Below, in pieces: positions 1 to 7,824 of a stretch of DNA of 18,755 bases. Position numbers and translations under genes: made by a program. The number at the start of each line of letters is the position of its first letter. Positions within the stretch are counted from its first letter, which is position 1. Location: the NCBI GenBank assembly GCA_002084765.1, contig NBMB01000053.1, forward strand, positions 1 through 18,755, given 5' to 3'. The notes beneath the pieces were generated by a model. The model was not told the DNA's origin. It ran no database searches and saw only the letters and a list, made by a program, of their open reading frames with translations. The stretch comes from Candidatus Cloacimonetes bacterium 4572_55 (lineage in GTDB: Bacteria; 4572-55).

Positions 1-144
1 TATGTGCTCAACTATTTCAATGAGCGCATCTCAAATGGAATGGTTGAAGGGATCAATAACAAAATAAAACGAATCAAAAGAATGGCATTTGGATTCCGAA
101 ACTTTAATAACTTTCGATTGAGGATTATTACTAACTTTGACTAA
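1..144 (+). CDS. ISL3-family transposase, C-terminal fragment (cut by window edge)
   Basis: The open frame enters from the left edge and ends in TAA at 144, giving 47 residues. It contains the stretch NGMVEGINNKIKRIKRMAFG followed by a phenylalanine- and asparagine-rich end (FRNFNNFRLRI). This is the typical C-terminus of DDE transposases of the ISL3 (IS204/IS1001/IS1165) family. The glutamate in the 'EGINNKIK' motif is likely the last acidic residue of the DDE triad, as in that family. A terminal repeat characteristic of ISL3 elements follows 6 bases after the stop, so this is the right end of an element whose body lies outside the window. Whether the full transposase is intact cannot be seen. 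Confidence 0.85.
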   Translation, partial: YVLNYFNERISNGMVEGINNKIKRIKRMAFGFRNFNNFRLRIITNFD

Positions 145-150
145 TTCCGT

Positions 151-168
151 AAAAAAGTTCCAAGAGCC
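151..168 (+). repeat. Right terminal inverted repeat of the ISL3-family element
   Basis: Read inward from the end, the sequence is GGCTCTTGGAACTTTTTT. ISL3-family elements begin with GGCTCTT-type termini, and this copy sits directly behind the transposase stop codon. The element boundary is therefore placed at 168. ISL3 elements usually make 8-bp target duplications, so 169-176 (taactttt) would be one copy. The other copy is outside the window. Confidence 0.7.
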
Positions 169-244
169 TAACTTTTTCATGCTTTAATGTCTCCATTTAG
201 TTTCTATCAATTATAAAAATCCGTAGTTAATGAGTTATTTTTAC

Positions 245-310
245 AGAACGCTCGTAGCACATAACGTTTAGCTCAGGGGCGTTTGGAGCGCAACGAAATT
301 AGCACTTTTT
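245..310 (-). other. attC-like imperfect inverted repeat (tentative)
   Basis: The plus strand reads ATAACGTTTAGCTCAGGGGC, a short spacer, then GGAGCGCAACGAAATTAGC. The two arms pair imperfectly (GCTC with GAGC, AACG-like with CGTT-like outer parts). The outer pieces resemble degenerate integron attC core sites (TAACG and GTTAGC-like), and 'AGCTCAGGGGC...GGAGCG' resembles the inner part of many environmental attC sites. The outer core deviates from consensus and no integrase is in view, so this is a resemblance only. Confidence 0.25.
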
Positions 311-350
311 CAAAAATTGCGAATATTTCCTCGATTTTTTCATCAGTCAT
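273..350 (-). pseudogene. 25-codon remnant, possibly the truncated start of an endonuclease III (nth) gene
   Basis: Ten bases downstream of the atpC stop, an ATG opens a 25-residue frame beginning MTDEKIEEIFAIFEK and ending ISLRSKRP before TGA. The first 15 residues resemble the N-terminus of endonuclease III proteins, which begin with a helix of the type 'xIFxxFxxxNPxPxTEL'. The expected continuation is absent, and the frame instead runs into the attC-like inverted repeat. I read this as a gene cut down by insertion or deletion at about position 305-310. The match is short, so the family assignment is a guess. An alternative is a meaningless short frame in the operon's 3' region. Confidence 0.3.
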
Positions 351-361
351 CTATTAATCCG

Positions 362-2145
<1,784 letters not shown>

Positions 2146-2179
2146 TTATCAGGCAGATTTCTATAGCCCGTCTTGGGGT

Positions 2180-3052
2180 TTACCCGGATAGCGCGTTCGC
2201 GCCGCCTACGATATCCAACAATTCAGAGGTGATAGCACTTTGCCGCATTTTGTTATAAGTGATTGTCAAATTGTCGATGACCTCGTCTGCGTTGTCGGTA
2301 GCGGCTGTCATCGCCGTCATCCTGGTGGCATATTCACTGGTCATGGACTCGATCAGCAATCGAAACAACTGCATATCGACGTAGCGCGGAATAAGGCTAT
2401 TGTATAACTTTTCCACTTCCGGCTCAAAGATGTAATCCGTATCGCTCTCATTAGATGGGGAAATCTCCGCAGCCAATGGTAAAAATGGGATTACTGTGGG
2501 AATAACAGTCATCGTATTTTTGAATTTTGGATAACATATATGGACAGAATCAAAATCATCTTCGGTATAAAGTTCTTTGATTCGATCCCCGATTCTTTTG
2601 CAATCCTGAAAGCGGATCTTCGGTTCCAATCCAGTATGGCTTGCGATCACACGATACTTTCGCTTAGAAAAATAGGCATAGCCTCTTTCTCCCACAGCCA
2701 TCAACGAGACTTGTTTCCCCTCTTTAAGCAGTGAGTCCACAAAAGTTTGTCCCTTACGGATTAAGTTCGAGTTAAAACTGCCGCATAATCCCCGATCTGA
2801 GGTGAAAATAACCAAAGCCAGACGATTATTCCCCTCTTTTTCAACCGTCAATGGATGGGATAGCTTATCAGTCCCCTGCAGCAGTCGGTTCAATATCTCC
2901 TGCATCTTATCCGTATAAGGAGCCGCCGCTTCAATTTTCGCCTGAGCGACTTTCAGCTTTGCCGCGGCAACCATTTTCATCGCATTGGTGATCTGCTGCG
3001 TATTCTTGACAACCTTAATCCGTCTTTTTAACGCCCGCGCTCCGCCTGCCAT
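2180..3052 (-). CDS. atpG: ATP synthase F1 subunit gamma
   Basis: This is the central rotor shaft, 290 residues and of normal length. The N-terminal coiled-coil helix (RALKRRIKVVKNTQQITNAM, about 6-25, continuing into KMVAAAKLKVAQ) and the C-terminal helix (SEYATRMTAMTAATDNADEV and ITYNKMRQSAITSELLDIVG) are the most conserved parts of the family. Both are intact and pair to form the shaft inside the alpha/beta hexamer. The middle Rossmann-like portion carries the usual 'TSDRGLCGSFNSNL' motif at about 84-97. It starts 15 bases after the atpA stop, with a modest GGGG ribosome-binding element. Confidence 0.96.
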   Translation of the reverse strand: MAGGARALKRRIKVVKNTQQITNAMKMVAAAKLKVAQAKIEAAAPYTDKMQEILNRLLQGTDKLSHPLTVEKEGNNRLALVIFTSDRGLCGSFNSNLIRKGQTFVDSLLKEGKQVSLMAVGERGYAYFSKRKYRVIASHTGLEPKIRFQDCKRIGDRIKELYTEDDFDSVHICYPKFKNTMTVIPTVIPFLPLAAEISPSNESDTDYIFEPEVEKLYNSLIPRYVDMQLFRLLIESMTSEYATRMTAMTAATDNADEVIDNLTITYNKMRQSAITSELLDIVGGANALSG

Positions 3053-3067
3053 CTCAATTACCCCGAA

Positions 3068-4762
3068 TTATTCGTTTTTATTTTTACTAAAAAATGTATT
3101 ATAGGCTTTAATTGCTTCTTCAAGGCTTTTCACCGTCTCTTTGGACATCTTATCGCCTTTGGCGATCTCATGTTTCAATTGGGGATAATGCTCATCCATA
3201 AAGGGATGAAATCCTTTTTCATAATGGTCTATATCCTCTAATGGTACGTGATCCAAGTAGCCGTTTGTTCCCGCATAAAGAATCATGATCTGCGCGGGGA
3301 CAGGCATGGGAATGTATTGCGCCTGCTTCAGAATTTCAATCAAGCGTTCGCCTCGGGTCAATTGTTGTTTCGTTGCCGCGTCCAGATCGGAAGCAAACTG
3401 AGCAAATGCTTGAAGCTCTCGAAATTGAGATAAATCCAATCTGAGGCGACCCGCAACTTGTTTCATCGCCTTTGTTTGCGCGTTTCCGCCGACGCGAGAT
3501 ACAGAAATACCCACATTCACGGCTGGACGCTGACCCGCGTAAAACAGATCGCTTTCTAAGAAAATTTGCCCGTCTGTGATGGATATCACGTTGGTTGGAA
3601 TATACGCGGATACATCGCCCAATTGCGTCTCAATGATCGGCAAAGCGGTCAAAGTCCCGCCCGTAGTCGGTATTTTTTTAAAATCATACTTTTGACCGTA
3701 CTTATTCACTTTCGCCAGGTCCTCTTTAGCCTGCTTTTTGTTTGATTCGATATGCAGCCGGTATAGTTTTTTATTCACACCGTCGTTTACATCCTTCACG
3801 GTTTTTTTATCGCTGATAACGAATAGCTCCTCCAATTTTGAAGCGCGCTCCAGCAAACGGCTATGCAGATAGAAAACGTCGCCCGGATACGCTTCTCGTC
3901 CTGGAGGACGGCGAAGTAATAAGGACATCTGGCGATATGCCCAGGCGTGCTTGGTCAGATCGTCATACACGAGCAACACATGTTTGCCGTTATCTCGAAA
4001 ATATTCGCCCATAGAACAGCCGGCGTACGGAGCAAGAAATTGCAGCGGCGCAGGGTCAGAAGCACCAGCCGAAACCACTGTCGTGTACTCCATCGCCCCA
4101 TATTTCTCAAAAATACCGACCACCTGCGCGACTGTGGACTGCTTCTGTCCGATAGCGACGTAGATGCAGTAAACATCTGTATCTTTTTGATTTAGGATCG
4201 TATCGATTGCGATGGCGGTTTTACCGGTTTGACGATCTCCGATAATCAATTCCCGTTGCCCTCGTCCGATAGGAATCATGCTGTCGATCGCTTTTAGACC
4301 GGTTTGCAGCGGCTCCTTGACCGGTTGACGCTGCACAACCCCTGGGGCGATCGTCTCAATTCGACAGGTCTCCTTAGTGACGATGGGACCCTTGGCGTCA
4401 ATTGGTTGACCTAAGGCGTCCACCACCCGACCGCACATTCCCATCCCGACCGGCACTTCGGCAATACGCCCGGTCGATTTCACCACATCGCCCTCTTTGA
4501 TTGTTGTGTCCGATCCGAGCAACACCGCTCCCACATTATCTTCTTCCAAATTCAGAGCTATGCCCATGATGTCGTCGGGAAATTGCAACAGTTCCCCGGC
4601 CATCGCGTTCTGCAACCCGTAGATACGCGCCACGCCGTCGCCGACTTGCATCACTGTGCCGACGTCAACTGCCTCGACTTCGGACTGAAAACCTTCCAGC
4701 TCTTTTCTGATAATGGAACTGATCTCGCCTGCTTTCAGTGAGCTTCTTCCAATATCCGCCAT
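3068..4762 (-). CDS. atpA: ATP synthase F1 subunit alpha with an internal insertion
   Basis: This is the non-catalytic, nucleotide-binding alpha subunit, 564 residues against about 500-513 for most bacteria. The Walker A loop GDRQTGKT is at 175-182, and the arginine finger is in VSRVGGN (R423). Conserved segments [18 protein letters not shown] (280-297) and [19 protein letters not shown] (372-391) are present. Between LLERA (303-307) and TLTALP (370 onward) there are 62 residues where E. coli has about 21. The extra stretch is lysine-rich and polar ([20 protein letters not shown] and onward). The C-terminus is also slightly longer. The frame is unbroken through the insertion, so it appears genuine rather than an error. 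The start MADI has AAGGA ten bases upstream. Confidence 0.96.
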   Translation of the reverse strand: MADIGRSSLKAGEISSIIRKELEGFQSEVEAVDVGTVMQVGDGVARIYGLQNAMAGELLQFPDDIMGIALNLEEDNVGAVLLGSDTTIKEGDVVKSTGRIAEVPVGMGMCGRVVDALGQPIDAKGPIVTKETCRIETIAPGVVQRQPVKEPLQTGLKAIDSMIPIGRGQRELIIGDRQTGKTAIAIDTILNQKDTDVYCIYVAIGQKQSTVAQVVGIFEKYGAMEYTTVVSAGASDPAPLQFLAPYAGCSMGEYFRDNGKHVLLVYDDLTKHAWAYRQMSLLLRRPPGREAYPGDVFYLHSRLLERASKLEELFVISDKKTVKDVNDGVNKKLYRLHIESNKKQAKEDLAKVNKYGQKYDFKKIPTTGGTLTALPIIETQLGDVSAYIPTNVISITDGQIFLESDLFYAGQRPAVNVGISVSRVGGNAQTKAMKQVAGRLRLDLSQFRELQAFAQFASDLDAATKQQLTRGERLIEILKQAQYIPMPVPAQIMILYAGTNGYLDHVPLEDIDHYEKGFHPFMDEHYPQLKHEIAKGDKMSKETVKSLEEAIKAYNTFFSKNKNE

Positions 4763-4852
4763 AGCATATCCGTCCTTATATTATAAATATAGTTTATCAA
4801 TAGAATAACAATAATTTATACGCCATAATCAAACATCAACACTGAAATTTAA

Positions 4853-5425
4853 CTAAGCGTCGCTCACAACGATTTTATCTCGAAGTTGCCGCAATCCGGA
4901 GGCGATACTTCCATCAATTTGTAAATCCTTTATGCGCAGGATCACGCCGCCAAGAATATTCGAATTGACTTTTTTATGCAAAACAATGCGTTTTGAGGTC
5001 AATTTTTCCAATTTTTTCGTTAATCTCCGCTCAATGGGAGTGCTTAGTGGGATGGCGGTCGTCACATAAACTTCCAATATGCCTTTATACTCATCTACCA
5101 AGTTATTAAATTCGGTCAGAATCTGTGGAAGCAGGTATTGCCGCGCTTTGTCGATCAATAAGATGACAAAGTTTTGAACAAGCTCAATCTGCCTCCTCTG
5201 TCCCTTGATTGTATATTTGTTAATTTTTTCAAATATACGATGGATCGCGTTTTTTTTGGCGTTGGTCGGAATTTGGGGCAGATTTAAAAAATGCCGCAAC
5301 TCCTCTGACGACGCACCGATAGAAACGACCAATTGTAAGTCGTCCAGAACGGCGTTCAAATCTCCGGCGGCAACTGCCGCGTCAAAAAGGGCTTTGGCGT
5401 AAATTTTTGCCAATTTCGTATTCAT
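4853..5425 (-). CDS. atpH: ATP synthase F1 subunit delta (OSCP)
   Basis: This 190-residue peripheral-stalk subunit links the top of F1 to the b subunits. It opens with MNTKLAKIYAKALFDAA, the conserved N-terminal helix of the OSCP/delta family. The all-alpha N-domain runs to about 105. The C-terminal region carries the conserved ending NILGGVILRIKDLQIDGSIA (about 155-174), matching the family's 'GGxxxxxxxxxxDGSxxxxL' signature. Its ATG overlaps the TGA of atpF in an ATGA arrangement. The 90 bases between it and atpA are AT-rich, and I see no clear element there. Confidence 0.93.
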   Translation of the reverse strand: MNTKLAKIYAKALFDAAVAAGDLNAVLDDLQLVVSIGASSEELRHFLNLPQIPTNAKKNAIHRIFEKINKYTIKGQRRQIELVQNFVILLIDKARQYLLPQILTEFNNLVDEYKGILEVYVTTAIPLSTPIERRLTKKLEKLTSKRIVLHKKVNSNILGGVILRIKDLQIDGSIASGLRQLRDKIVVSDA

Positions 5426-6030
5426 AGCTTCGCCGTGTCGAGATTGTTATCCAATTCGTTAATAAACTCAGCGATCAATTCCTGATGCTTGTTTTTATCT
5501 AATTCTTTACGAATCAAGCGGCTTGACATATCCAGAGCCAATTCAGCGACTTCTTGTCGCAGAGTCAGAAGAACTTTTTCCCGCTCTTGCTCTATATCCA
5601 TGAACGCTTTTCGCTTAGCCTCTTCATTTTTTCGATCAGCGTCGGCTTGGAGTTTGGCAATACCGACTTGAGCCTCTTTGATCCTCTCATTCATGATCCG
5701 CTGACCTTCAGTCTCAATCTCTCCCAGCCGTCGATCATATTCTGTCTTGCGCGCTCGCATCTCCTCTTTTCCGCTCTCAACATCTTCCAGTTGGGTGCGG
5801 ATATGCTCACGTCGCTCCTCAATTACTTTTGTCAGAGGGCCAAAAAGGTATTTTTTCAACACCCAGAAGACAATGGCGAAACCGATAGCTTGAACAATGA
5901 TCACTTTTGGATCAACGCCCAGCATGCCCCCGCCGTGATCGCCTTGTTCGCCACCGCTTGCCAGAGCCGAACCAATCCAATACGGGGTCTGACATATCCA
6001 AAATAGCAATATGATGTGTATTTTTTTCAT
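5422..6030 (-). CDS. atpF: ATP synthase Fo subunit b with an N-terminal signal-like segment
   Basis: This is the membrane-anchored stator stalk subunit, 202 residues from the chosen start. The protein starts MKKIHIILLFWICQTPYWIG, a hydrophobic stretch ending SALA-SGG that looks like a cleavable signal peptide (cleavage after about residue 24). A short glycine-rich linker follows, then the true membrane helix (about 43-60, VIIVQAIGFAIVFWVLKK). A long charged coiled coil runs from about 65 to the end (EERREHIRTQLEDVESGKEE and onward). Most b subunits have only one N-terminal membrane helix. The frame extends 27 codons further upstream, but that extension runs through a strong RNA hairpin and adds nothing b-like, so MKKI is preferred. 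The ribosome-binding site is weak. Confidence 0.93.
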   Translation of the reverse strand: MKKIHIILLFWICQTPYWIGSALASGGEQGDHGGGMLGVDPKVIIVQAIGFAIVFWVLKKYLFGPLTKVIEERREHIRTQLEDVESGKEEMRARKTEYDRRLGEIETEGQRIMNERIKEAQVGIAKLQADADRKNEEAKRKAFMDIEQEREKVLLTLRQEVAELALDMSSRLIRKELDKNKHQELIAEFINELDNNLDTAKL

Positions 6031-6066
6031 ATTCACTTTCACTTTATGCAACTGGTCGATCAGTCT

Positions 6067-6099
6067 ATGAGATCGGGACAAAAGCTGCCCCGATCTCAT
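6067..6099 (-). promoter_or_regulatory. Intercistronic RNA hairpin between atpE and atpF
   Basis: A perfect 11-bp inverted repeat (ATGAGATCGGG ... CCCGATCTCAT) encloses an 11-base loop in the 105 bases between the c-subunit stop and the b-subunit start. No run of U follows on the transcribed strand, so it is not a typical intrinsic terminator. Its position suggests a role in stabilising the upstream atpE message or lowering downstream expression, since many more c than b subunits are needed. That function is inferred. Confidence 0.6.
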
Positions 6100-6135
6100 T
6101 ATTACAAACATGACATGAAATACGCGCGCCTAATA

Positions 6136-6411
6136 CTATTGCAAGCCGGCTTTAAGCAGTTCTATCAATTGCTCTACGCTAGGTAGCTTACCGCTCATCA
6201 TGAAGAACATCAGCAGGGCATAGATCACCAACGACTCTATCAAAGCCAAACCGATAATCATCGCGGTTTGAATTTTTCCAGCCGCCTCCGGTTGCCTGGC
6301 AATACTCTCTAATGCCGTTGAGACTGCCCTTCCCTGTCCGTAAGCCGCTGAAAAAACTGCAATCGGTAAACCTAATCCGACTGCAAAAGCCAAACAAGCC
6401 AAATAAACCAT
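6136..6411 (-). CDS. atpE: ATP synthase Fo subunit c (rotor ring proteolipid)
   Basis: This 91-residue two-helix hairpin protein forms the ion-driven rotor ring. Helix 1 carries GQG (Q26), the polar loop is the classical ARQPEA (38-43), and helix 2 carries the ion-binding carboxylate E59 in LIESLVIY. Compared with the Na+-binding c subunit of Ilyobacter tartaricus, the aligned residues Q26, E59, S60 and Y64 are all present. The position of its Thr67 is Leu61 here. The C-terminal tail ([17 protein letters not shown]) is longer than usual. It has the best Shine-Dalgarno sequence of the operon, which fits the high copy number needed. Confidence 0.96.
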   Translation of the reverse strand: MVYLACLAFAVGLGLPIAVFSAAYGQGRAVSTALESIARQPEAAGKIQTAMIIGLALIESLVIYALLMFFMMSGKLPSVEQLIELLKAGLQ

Positions 6412-6420
6412 GTGATTTAA

Positions 6421-6426
6421 CCTCCC
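6421..6426 (-). promoter_or_regulatory. Strong ribosome-binding site of atpE
   Basis: GGGAGG lies nine bases upstream of the atpE ATG, the closest match to the Shine-Dalgarno consensus in the operon. It fits the need to make roughly ten or more c subunits per complex. Confidence 0.7.
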
Positions 6427-6445
6427 AGTTGTTTATAAAAATAAT

Positions 6446-7168
6446 TTAATGGTGTTCGTCACCATGTGAAGTCATAATTGATAAATAAATACAAGTCAAC
6501 ATTGCAAAAACCAGAGCTTGAACCGTTCCGCCGAATATTGCGAAAAGGGCCATTGGTAAATGGACGGGAATAAAGTAAAGCGTATGCGCGGCAATGCCCA
6601 TCAAGATTAAAATCACAGCGTCTTCGCCATAGATGTTGCCAAATAGACGCATAGAGAGCGAGAGCGGTTTTGCCAATTCGCCTATCACTTCCAGCACAAA
6701 CATCAGAGGGAAGAGTGCCCAACCGACCGCGTCTTTTGGGGATCCGGCAAGGTGCAAGAAATATCCGGAAATGCCATTTGCGGATAAGCCGCTGAACTGG
6801 ACCACAAAGAAGGTGATCACGGCTAACGCTATTGTGGTGTTGGCGTTTGCCGTGGGAGCGTTAAATCCGGGAATTTGGATCATCAGATTTTGACCCAATA
6901 TAAATAGAAAGAGAGAGCCGATAAAGGGTGCGAATTTTTTGCCGTGTGGACCGATTATCCCGGCAGCAAATTTCTCAAATGTTTCCACTACCCACTCGCC
7001 GAACATCTGCATGCTACCCGGCAGCCTCTCCAACTTACGCGTGGAAAAATACGCTGCAACTCCCAAAATAATAATCACGATCCAACTGATGGGAATGACT
7101 TCTGGAAGCCATTTCGGCAAAATCCCCAATTCATAGAGAAAATGAAATATTGTGGCGTGTTCTTCCAT
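6446..7168 (-). CDS. atpB: ATP synthase Fo subunit a
   Basis: This integral membrane stator subunit forms the two ion half-channels against the c-ring; it has 240 residues. The essential arginine is R174 in KPLSLSMRLFGNIYGE, and the conserved glutamine of the last helix pair is Q217 in GGTVQALVFAML. Five or so hydrophobic segments are visible: about 22-40, 80-100, 111-128, 150-170 plus 182-200, and 206-232. The C-terminus is histidine-rich (HGDEHH). It starts ten bases after the atpI stop, with AAGG upstream. Length and motifs are normal. Confidence 0.96.
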   Translation of the reverse strand: MEEHATIFHFLYELGILPKWLPEVIPISWIVIIILGVAAYFSTRKLERLPGSMQMFGEWVVETFEKFAAGIIGPHGKKFAPFIGSLFLFILGQNLMIQIPGFNAPTANANTTIALAVITFFVVQFSGLSANGISGYFLHLAGSPKDAVGWALFPLMFVLEVIGELAKPLSLSMRLFGNIYGEDAVILILMGIAAHTLYFIPVHLPMALFAIFGGTVQALVFAMLTCIYLSIMTSHGDEHH

Positions 7169-7178
7169 ATCATGCGCC

Positions 7179-7538
7179 TTACGTTGTCACAAAAAGAGTG
7201 CGTCCAATAAATTTCAGTACAATGACCAAATGAAGTAAGATAAATCCGATTAAGAAAGAATAGGTGTTGAAAACTGGATATTTTACGATTAAATAAATTA
7301 TCGCACCAATCGCAATAAACTTTATAACCCATAAAAAAAGTAGTTTCCACTTCGATTCATGTTGAACAAAACGGCGGACTGTGAATGAAATAAGATAAAG
7401 CATTGCGACAGAGAGACAGTTACCGATCATCACGCCAAGTGCCCAGTCAAAAGCTAAAAATGTCAGGCAGATCGCAGCGGAAAACGTTGCAACCATGAGC
7501 GATGTCGAATAGATACGCTTAAATTTTTCTTCATCCAT
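7179..7538 (-). CDS. atpI: AtpI-like ATP synthase assembly protein, first gene of the operon
   Basis: From the chosen start (MDEEKFKRIY) this is a 119-residue protein with four hydrophobic segments: about 14-31, 33-55, 65-85 and 92-112. It sits at the head of an atpBEFHAGDC cluster. Size, topology and place match the AtpI/ATP synthase I family, which helps c-ring assembly or Mg2+ supply. Sequence conservation in this family is low, so the call rests on topology and context. The open frame extends 33 codons upstream to a TTG, but that part overlaps the predicted -10 and -35 elements of the operon promoter and cannot be translated from that message. The ribosome-binding site before MDEE is weak. 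Confidence 0.75.
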   Translation of the reverse strand: MDEEKFKRIYSTSLMVATFSAAICLTFLAFDWALGVMIGNCLSVAMLYLISFTVRRFVQHESKWKLLFLWVIKFIAIGAIIYLIVKYPVFNTYSFLIGFILLHLVIVLKFIGRTLFVTT

Positions 7539-7608
7539 TTTCTGATTTTTTTCCGATTCTTTTTCCCAATCAGGAATAAAGTGAATCCTTTCAACTTCCA
7601 GACAGATG

Positions 7609-7637
7609 AAAATATGAACGGAAACGAATGCTGTCAA
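7609..7637 (-). promoter_or_regulatory. Predicted sigma-70-type promoter of the atp operon
   Basis: On the minus strand a perfect -35 box TTGACA (7637-7632) is followed after exactly 17 bases by TATTTT (7614-7609). Transcription would begin near 7602, about 64 bases before the atpI start codon. A/T tracts lie just upstream (7638-7660) and could act as an UP-like element. Confidence 0.7.
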
Positions 7638-7710
7638 TAGTTTTTTTGTTCTTTTTTTTTAAAACTTAAAATTTTGATAAAATTCAGACAGTATCCATTT
7701 CGAAGGAAGT

Positions 7711-7785
7711 TTATGAGAATTTTGCCAGGGCGCGAACAATTTCGGTTAATATTTGGATTATATCAAGAGGTTCTAAAGCAATCAT
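7711..7785 (-). CDS. Candidate 24-residue micro-ORF
   Basis: In the gap between the giant ATPase gene and the atp promoter, an ATG at 7785 opens a 24-codon frame ending in TAA. AAGGA lies ten bases upstream. The peptide begins MIALEPLDIIQILTEIVRAL and would form a mostly hydrophobic, possibly amphipathic helix. It is too short for composition to decide, and no family is recognised. It could be a leader, a small membrane peptide or chance. Confidence 0.25.
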   Translation of the reverse strand: MIALEPLDIIQILTEIVRALAKFS

Positions 7786-7824
7786 ATTTTAATTTTCCTT
7801 TTAAAAGAAAATATTCCCAAAATT

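Noticed and set aside
5554-6006. 150-codon plus-strand frame opposite atpF
   Set aside because: It is antisense to a conserved b subunit and its product resembles nothing known to me.
6067-6099. Hairpin between atpE and atpF as an intrinsic terminator
   Set aside because: No U run follows, and five further ATP synthase genes downstream on the same strand need to be expressed.
6031-6111. 27-codon N-terminal extension of atpF
   Set aside because: It runs through the strong hairpin and encodes a polar stretch with no place in b subunits.
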